Source: Bacteriovorax sp. PP10
GTDB taxonomy: Bacteria; Bdellovibrionota; Bacteriovoracia; Bacteriovoracales; Bacteriovoracaceae
Direction: 5' to 3'
DNA: 64,000 nucleotides
Assembly (NCBI RefSeq): GCF_035013165.1
Contig: NZ_JAYGJQ010000002.1
Coordinates: 868,001 to 932,000, forward strand
The position numbers and the translations under genes are program-made. Below, piece after piece: positions 58,849-64,000 of the stretch. Position 1 is the first letter of the stretch. Each line of letters begins with the position of its first letter. Under the pieces are notes generated by a model. That model made no database searches. It saw only the letters and a program-made list of their open reading frames with translations, and had not been told where the DNA came from.

Positions 58849-58883
58849 AGAATCCTCCTTGATTATGCACTTGAAAAGATATG

Positions 58884-58899
58884 TGCAAAATTAATTCCG
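58884..58899 (-). promoter_or_regulatory. Sigma-54-type promoter for the NTF2-like gene
   Basis: Minus-strand CGGAATTAATTTTGCA; weak -24, perfect TTGCA and spacing. Confidence 0.5.
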
Positions 58900-59014
58900 T
58901 TTATCGAATGAGGAAGAGGTGACAATGTTTAGTGTGTGTCTTATCAATTATCAAGAAAGCTTAACAAATGAAAATGTTTTGCTTACCGAATCTAGGTAGG
59001 AAGTACCGTCTTAT

Positions 59015-59042
59015 TTGTTCATTTTTTTTTTAGCAGTATAAT
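59015..59042 (+). promoter_or_regulatory. Sigma-70-like promoter of the LysM/S74 operon
   Basis: TTGTTC (59015-59020), 16 bp, TATAAT (59037-59042). The predicted RNA start falls within about 5 bp of the ATG at 59052, and no ribosome site is visible, so the mRNA may be leaderless. Confidence 0.5.
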
Positions 59043-59051
59043 GATGGTTAA

Positions 59052-60065
59052 ATGCTAAAAGAAGTAAGCAAAACTCTATTTATATTTTCTACACTTGCAG
59101 GAATTAGTACTCAATCTGCGAGTGCTTTTACATATATTGCTAAAAAAGGCGATACACTATCTGATGTGCTTTATGAGAATGATTACAAACCCATTTATGG
59201 AAGAGGTGGCGCTCTTGAGCAAACCTTAAAAATCAATCCTGATATTAAATACGAAAAAGGAAATAAGATTTTTCCAGGGACGAAGATTGTTTTGTCCGGA
59301 AATATTGTCCCTGGGAATTATGTCTTGCGTTCTTCTGGTAAAAACACGGTAACTGAATCTGTTATTGAAAAAAATGAACCAGTAGTTATTCCTGAAGCTG
59401 CCCCTGTTATTGATCATGTTCGAGAAGTCTCAGATATTTTTGACCAGATTTTTTTCTGGCAGTTGTCTCCTTCAGTTAGTTGGAAAGAGCTGACAGCAAA
59501 GGATTCAAATATAAATCAAAATTCAAATGCAAGGGCCCTCTCTGATATGAGTTATGGTGCAACTGTAGTTTATGGGATGCGCTTTAATCCAGATGTGGAT
59601 ATTTACTCTAAGCTATTTTTAGAGGCCGTTAATTTCTCAAGTGATAACTCAATTAATATTGTTAAGAAAAATATTGTGACATCAAGTCTGGGAGTTGGAC
59701 TCTTTTATAACAAAAAATGGCAAGTTGAAGTAGGAATGGGGGATGAGCTTTTTTTAACCAGTCCCAATGCCACATCAGTCGAAATAAAAAAGGTGAGTAT
59801 GCCTCATTTTAAATCGGCCTATAAAAATGAATTTTATCAATTTCAAGAAGCAAGTCTTCTTTATGCATTGTCAGGAAAAGTACTACTACCAAGATCCGCT
59901 CCCGGAATTGATTCGAAGTTAAGTTATGGTGCTGGAGCAGGAATCGAAGCAAAACTTCGCAATCAATCTTTCTATTTAGGATATGAAAAAACAATTCTCA
60001 AAGCTTCTGGCAATTCAACAGATGGCCAAAATATTTTCTGGAGGTATACATGGGAAACACCATAA
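59052..60065 (+). CDS. LysM-domain outer-membrane barrel-type protein
   Basis: 337 residues. Signal peptide (about 1-26, ending TQSASA), then a LysM motif (FTYIAKKGDTLSDVLYENDY through KINPDIKYEKGNKIFPGTKI) for peptidoglycan binding, and a C-terminal region of alternating strands (KWQVEVGMGDELFLTSPNAT, QSFYLGYEKTILKASGNSTD, IFWRYTWE) likely to form a barrel. It overlaps the next gene by 16 bp. Could anchor the large surface lipoprotein that follows. Unknown family. Confidence 0.7.
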   Translation: MLKEVSKTLFIFSTLAGISTQSASAFTYIAKKGDTLSDVLYENDYKPIYGRGGALEQTLKINPDIKYEKGNKIFPGTKIVLSGNIVPGNYVLRSSGKNTVTESVIEKNEPVVIPEAAPVIDHVREVSDIFDQIFFWQLSPSVSWKELTAKDSNINQNSNARALSDMSYGATVVYGMRFNPDVDIYSKLFLEAVNFSSDNSINIVKKNIVTSSLGVGLFYNKKWQVEVGMGDELFLTSPNATSVEIKKVSMPHFKSAYKNEFYQFQEASLLYALSGKVLLPRSAPGIDSKLSYGAGAGIEAKLRNQSFYLGYEKTILKASGNSTDGQNIFWRYTWETP

Positions 60066-63025
60066 GTAAAAAGTGCTCGGCAGCTCTGATTGTCGGCTCA
60101 TTGGTTTTCCAAGGGTGTATTGCCTATGGAAAAAAAGATAAGGTTTCACTAAGCACTGAATCGAAGAATTCTTCTTTAAATGCTTCACTGTCATCGTTTG
60201 ATGTTTCAAATAATATCGTCTCAATTCATGGAGCGGGATTAGCTGCAGTGACTGGTTTAAAAATTAAGCGCAATGGAGTTGATACAACTTTGAGTATCAA
60301 TACAAAATCTGATACCCAGATTATTGCTGTGGCCACTAGTGCTTTATCGCTTTTAGTAGGGAGTACATTTGAATTAATTCTGTCTTCTGCGTCGGCACAG
60401 GCTTCATTTCCCATTACATTTACACTCGATTCAATGAATGCTCTATCGGGACAAGTTCTAAAATTTGATGGAACAAGCTGGGGACCTGCTAACCTTGCAA
60501 GCTCACAAACCTATTTAGGGACATGGAATGCGGCCACGCAAACTCCAGCTTTAGAGGCCAATCCTAATTCGGGTGACTATTATATTGTGACTGTATCAGG
60601 GGATTATCCAAACCCTGGTGATACATATGATATTGGCGACTGGATTATTTATAATGGGACAGCGTGGGAAAAAGTGGTTAGTGGTTTAGGAGCAAAACTT
60701 TCAAACACTGGTGGTACTTTAACCGGCGATCTTAAATTAGATACGCTTCTAAAATTGAAAGGTGCAGCTAATTATGTCACGTTAAAGGCAAGTGCTTCGC
60801 TTGCTGCTGATATTATTTTAACTCTTCCAATAACTGTCGGAACAAATGGACAAGTTTTAACGAGTAATGGAGCAGGTGTTCTTAGCTGGACAACTCCGGC
60901 AACGAGTTTAACTCCTACTGGTGCAGCTGGTGGGGATCTTTCTGGAACTTACCCCAATCCAACAATTACTGCTCTTAGTGCAACTAAGATTGCTGATGGA
61001 AGTGTGAGTAATGCAAAATTTCAATACCTCTCTGGAGTGACATCCGATATTCAAACTCAACTGGATTCAAAACAATCTGGTGGAAATTTTTTAACGGCCC
61101 TTACTGGTGACGTGACAACAGCTGCAGGTCCTGGATCTGTAGCTGCGACAGTTGCTCAAGTTGGTGGTGTGAGTGCGGCCAATATTGCAGCAGGGGCAAA
61201 TATTGCGAATGCTTCAACAAATACCAATACTGTAAGCACTGCCGTTAAAAGAGATGCTTCTGGAAATTTTAGTGCCGGAACAATTACGGCCACATTAAAT
61301 GGGACTGCAACAAACGTTTCAGGAGTTGTTGCCGTAGCAAACGGAGGAACAGGAAGTTCTTCTCTCACATTGAATCAACTTTTATTTGGTAACGGAACGT
61401 CTGCGATTAGCGGTCTTGCTATCACAGGAACACCCAGTGTTCTTTTAAGTACCAACATAACTGGTGCGCCGGCATGGACGACTTCGACAACGGGAAATTA
61501 TTTAAAAGCGACAACTGGTGTAGGTGTTTCATTCGGTTCAATTCTTGCTGCCGATTTACCGGCCGGAACTTTGAGTGGTTCTGGAACAATAGGAAAAATT
61601 CCTTATTATAGTGCTGCCACAACTCTTGCAGATTCACCAATAGCAATTTCTGGATCGACAGTGGGAATTACTGCTGCCTCAGCAACACCATTATTAGTAG
61701 AAAGTACGAGTGGGACAATTTCAGGTATTGAATTTAAAAATACAGGCTCTACTGGATCGGCAGAAGGGATTATGTCGAGTAATGATACAATCTTAGTTCA
61801 GACTGGTGGAGCAAATAGACTTTATATTGGAAGTAATTTTGGGGTTGGAGCTGCTGCCCCTTCTGCTGTTCCATTTTATGTCAGAAATGCTAGTCTGGTT
61901 GCCAGATTCGAAAATAATTCAGCTGCGAGTAATGCACTTGCAAACAATGGTAGTGGAATTGAGTTAGTAACTGGGAACATGAACACTACTGGAAAGTACG
62001 GTGTAGGTATAAAGTTTATGTCGACTGACTCTGATTTCGCGACAGAGCCGGTAAAGTTTTTAGCAGGAATTTATCCAAGAGCGACTGAGTTTTATAATGC
62101 TGATTCTCGAGGCGGGATGGCCATTGATTTTTTCGTGAGCCCAAATAATCCAGGGATCAATAATATTCCTGTATCGGCGATGACTATCGATCAATCTGGT
62201 TACGTCGGAATTGGAAATACGGCCCCTACGACTAAGCTTGATGTCACTGGAGGGATTACCGCAACCTCAATAAATTCACCAACGATTACCGGAACAACTA
62301 TCTCTTCGAGTGCATTCTATGGTGCAACTTTATCAATTAATAGCGGGGCCGCTTTTGCATACAATGCTGCTGTTCAAAATACTGCGGCAAACGGTTTTTC
62401 TGCCATGGGATTTAACGATGCTGGCGGAACTGCTCAGGCCGTTGTTGGATACTCAAATGCATCAGCGCCATTTTTTACCGATACAGTCTTTTTCTCAGCA
62501 TACGGTGGAAAGGCCATGACATTCGGTATCGGGCTAAATGAAATTGCCAGAATAACTCCCGGAGGATTCTTTGGAATTGGTACAGATGCACCAACACAAA
62601 AACTTCATGTTGTCGGTAATATTTTAGCTTCAGGAACTGTTACAGGTTCATCTGATAGACGACTTAAAAAAGATATCAGACCTATTTCAGATGCCCTGAA
62701 AAGATTGGATTCAATTGTTGGGGTTAGATATTTTTGGATTGATCCAGAACAACACAATGAAGGTGAACAAATCGGAGTGATCGCTCAGGATGTAGAAAAG
62801 GTTTTCCCGGAAGCCGTTATTACAGGTAGTGATGGGTATAAATCAGTTTCTTATATGGGGTTAGTTGCACCGGTGATCCAGGCGATTAAAGAGCTTCATA
62901 CAAAGTTTAAAACATTAGTTGCTCATGTCGCTGGATTGGATTCAAGAGTAGAGAAGCTTGAGAAAGAAAACAACGAATTAAGAGAGCGTCTTCTGAAAAT
63001 TGAAAACGCACTCGCCAAAAAATAA
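60050..63025 (+). CDS. Surface lipoprotein with tail-fibre/S74 intramolecular chaperone domain
   Basis: 991 residues. Lipobox LVFQGC with Cys23 after a short signal. An IPT-like beta domain (about 50-125) precedes a long repetitive beta-rich fibre region (GGDLSGTYPNPTITALSATK, VVAVANGGTGSSSLTLNQLL, FGNGTSAISGLAITGTPSVL). The C-terminus is the peptidase S74 chaperone: SDRRLKKDIRPISDALKRLD, then GVIAQDVEKVFPEAV and a coiled coil. S74 domains assemble trimeric fibres and cut themselves off. A lipidated version suggests a cell-surface adhesin rather than phage tail; no other phage genes are present. Confidence 0.85.
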   Translation: MGNTISKKCSAALIVGSLVFQGCIAYGKKDKVSLSTESKNSSLNASLSSFDVSNNIVSIHGAGLAAVTGLKIKRNGVDTTLSINTKSDTQIIAVATSALSLLVGSTFELILSSASAQASFPITFTLDSMNALSGQVLKFDGTSWGPANLASSQTYLGTWNAATQTPALEANPNSGDYYIVTVSGDYPNPGDTYDIGDWIIYNGTAWEKVVSGLGAKLSNTGGTLTGDLKLDTLLKLKGAANYVTLKASASLAADIILTLPITVGTNGQVLTSNGAGVLSWTTPATSLTPTGAAGGDLSGTYPNPTITALSATKIADGSVSNAKFQYLSGVTSDIQTQLDSKQSGGNFLTALTGDVTTAAGPGSVAATVAQVGGVSAANIAAGANIANASTNTNTVSTAVKRDASGNFSAGTITATLNGTATNVSGVVAVANGGTGSSSLTLNQLLFGNGTSAISGLAITGTPSVLLSTNITGAPAWTTSTTGNYLKATTGVGVSFGSILAADLPAGTLSGSGTIGKIPYYSAATTLADSPIAISGSTVGITAASATPLLVESTSGTISGIEFKNTGSTGSAEGIMSSNDTILVQTGGANRLYIGSNFGVGAAAPSAVPFYVRNASLVARFENNSAASNALANNGSGIELVTGNMNTTGKYGVGIKFMSTDSDFATEPVKFLAGIYPRATEFYNADSRGGMAIDFFVSPNNPGINNIPVSAMTIDQSGYVGIGNTAPTTKLDVTGGITATSINSPTITGTTISSSAFYGATLSINSGAAFAYNAAVQNTAANGFSAMGFNDAGGTAQAVVGYSNASAPFFTDTVFFSAYGGKAMTFGIGLNEIARITPGGFFGIGTDAPTQKLHVVGNILASGTVTGSSDRRLKKDIRPISDALKRLDSIVGVRYFWIDPEQHNEGEQIGVIAQDVEKVFPEAVITGSDGYKSVSYMGLVAPVIQAIKELHTKFKTLVAHVAGLDSRVEKLEKENNELRERLLKIENALAKK

Positions 63026-63027
63026 TT

Positions 63028-63837
63028 TCATACTCCAAAGAAGTCGATGCAGATACTTTGAACCTGCTCTTCTTTGGAGTCACGGATAATCTTCCTGCAT
63101 TCTTCAATCGATTTAATTAAAACTTCTTTGATGTGTGGTACATCAGCGGCCGACATGGAAATAATGGATGAGTAATGGAGATTACTCGGAATGTTCTCAT
63201 CAATAGCATTGACTGCTTTCATTCTCCAGTTTACGTGATGGCGCTGAATTTGAGGTGAATCTTTTGTTAAGTGAATTTTTGTTACGCCAATTTCATAGCG
63301 AGCTCCTATTTTTTTCGCTAGCCCTGTTGATTCAAGAAAGTTTAGAACTTCCATGACTTTTTCTCTATTGAGATTAAGGTGTTTAGCAATGGCCAAAGGC
63401 GATTGGAAGTCAGGGATTGCAATCAACATGTGGATACATGTGTAATGCCAGCTAGAGTAGTAAACCTGTTGATCGACTTTCTTAAGTGAGTTTTTTATAT
63501 CCAGCCTGTTTTTTAAATCAGATCTCTTATCTAGTATTTCTTTCATCTCTTCTTTAAGAAAAGATTTAAGTTCATTCGTTCCGGCCCTTTCACTATGAAG
63601 CAATAAAATAAAATAACGTGCTTCATCTTTGGTGTGATCGAAAAATGTATTGAGTTTTACAGCCTGCTCAAAACTAAAATTTGGGTCACCATTTAAAACC
63701 TGTGAAATAAAACTGGTATGACAGTTAAGATACTCTGACATTTTAAGCTTGGCCCCACGACCTTTAGAAGGGGAATCGTTGATTCTCTCTCTCAGATAGT
63801 TTTTATAATCGTTGAACTCAAAGATGGTTTTCTTCAT
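63028..63837 (-). CDS. TIGR02147-family (DUF4423) protein
   Basis: 269 residues. Starts FEFNDYKNYLRERINDSPSK, then the HTH-like KMSEYLNCHTSFISQVLNGD, and FSFEQAVKLNTFFDHTKDEA, the signature of TIGR02147, a family common in Bdellovibrio-type predators and Fibrobacter. A DUF4423 C-terminal domain follows (RHHVNWRMKAVNAIDENIPS). Probable transcriptional or phase regulator. It converges on the S74 gene with two bases between stops. Its upstream region holds an inverted repeat. Confidence 0.85.
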   Translation of the reverse strand: MKKTIFEFNDYKNYLRERINDSPSKGRGAKLKMSEYLNCHTSFISQVLNGDPNFSFEQAVKLNTFFDHTKDEARYFILLLHSERAGTNELKSFLKEEMKEILDKRSDLKNRLDIKNSLKKVDQQVYYSSWHYTCIHMLIAIPDFQSPLAIAKHLNLNREKVMEVLNFLESTGLAKKIGARYEIGVTKIHLTKDSPQIQRHHVNWRMKAVNAIDENIPSNLHYSSIISMSAADVPHIKEVLIKSIEECRKIIRDSKEEQVQSICIDFFGV

Positions 63838-63940
63838 GCAATTCCTGCTTATCGTGAAGTTTTTATAGGCTAGTCAAAACTTTGGTTAATTGGTCTTGTT
63901 GGTTTAATACTACAACAAAATTAGGAAGTTAAAAATCAAA

Positions 63941-63960
63941 ACTTGATAAGATTATCAAGT
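63941..63960. promoter_or_regulatory. Inverted repeat upstream of the TIGR02147 gene
   Basis: ACTTGATA-AGAT-TATCAAGT, perfect 8-bp arms; operator-like. The 160 bp from 63838 to the window end hold no gene. Confidence 0.45.
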
Positions 63961-64000
63961 TTAACGTTATTTTTTAATAAAATAGGTCTATTGCCGTATC

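Noticed and set aside
60050-63025. Prophage tail-fibre gene
   Set aside because: Has a lipobox, and no phage structural, lysis or integrase genes lie nearby.

Overview
The window is an AT-rich, densely packed bacterial chromosome segment. It most likely comes from a Bdellovibrionota member of the Bacteriovorax/Peredibacter type. Support for this is a TIGR02147-family regulator next to a LysM/beta-barrel protein and a surface S74 chaperone protein, many small secreted proteins of unknown family, and Gram-negative envelope genes (lipoproteins, outer-membrane barrels, lytic transglycosylase). The taxonomic call is inference. I recognised no rRNA, tRNA, CRISPR array, insertion sequence or prophage.

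Layout. 1-5.4 kb: the 3' end of an erythromycin-esterase-like gene, a DUF6496 basic protein, membrane proteins, a glutamine amidotransferase, an outer-membrane barrel and a K+ channel. 5.4-8.9 kb: an XRE regulator divergent from a cheW-mcp-cheR operon that has a sigma-28-like promoter and 14-bp operator repeats. 8.9-12.7 kb: a secreted M1-like metallopeptidase, YaeQ and small proteins. 12.7-20.8 kb: an accessory, stress-like island with four paralogous small CBS-pair proteins, very small acidic or charged proteins, a NYN nuclease-like protein, a glutathionyl-hydroquinone reductase/DUF72/CBS operon and radD. 21-31 kb: rsgA, a DUF6279 lipoprotein, an Old Yellow Enzyme, two ABC-2 exporters, MntH and Cdd1. 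31-39 kb: Hsp20, GNAT, VOC, a sugar dehydrogenase, a SOUL-cbpA-cbpM operon, YceI, a second SOUL gene and a lytic transglycosylase. 39-44 kb: an endonuclease/phosphatase-phospholipase D-TlpA operon, a small barrel and a 5'-nucleotidase-like enzyme. 44-46.2 kb: a tandem array of short transcripts, each with its own terminator. 46.3-64 kb: aspartase, an FMN reductase, a guanine deaminase, a rifampicin-phosphotransferase-like enzyme with a beta-propeller partner, a CxxCH protein, an NTF2-like protein, the LysM-barrel/S74 lipoprotein pair and a TIGR02147 regulator.

The main observation is regulatory. At least 22 sites match the sigma-54 (RpoN) -24/-12 promoter (TGGCAC-N5-TTGCA/T, always GG-N10-GC). 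Nearly all lie 20-80 bp upstream of start codons. Their targets are largely stress-type functions: four CBS proteins, SOUL, CbpA/CbpM, YceI, the GST-family reductase, DUF6496 and many tiny charged proteins. Three promoters lack a convincing ORF but end at a hairpin plus T-tract 120-255 nt downstream, so they look like sigma-54-dependent small RNAs. Several short transcripts share a related 3' element (TTGATCCC-like) just before the terminator. Three promoters also have an upstream direct repeat of TGAGGCA with a 22-bp period, a likely enhancer site for one dedicated activator. Together these suggest a sigma-54-driven general stress or life-cycle regulon that includes an array of small RNAs.

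All calls were made by reading the sequence; no database or folding computation was run.
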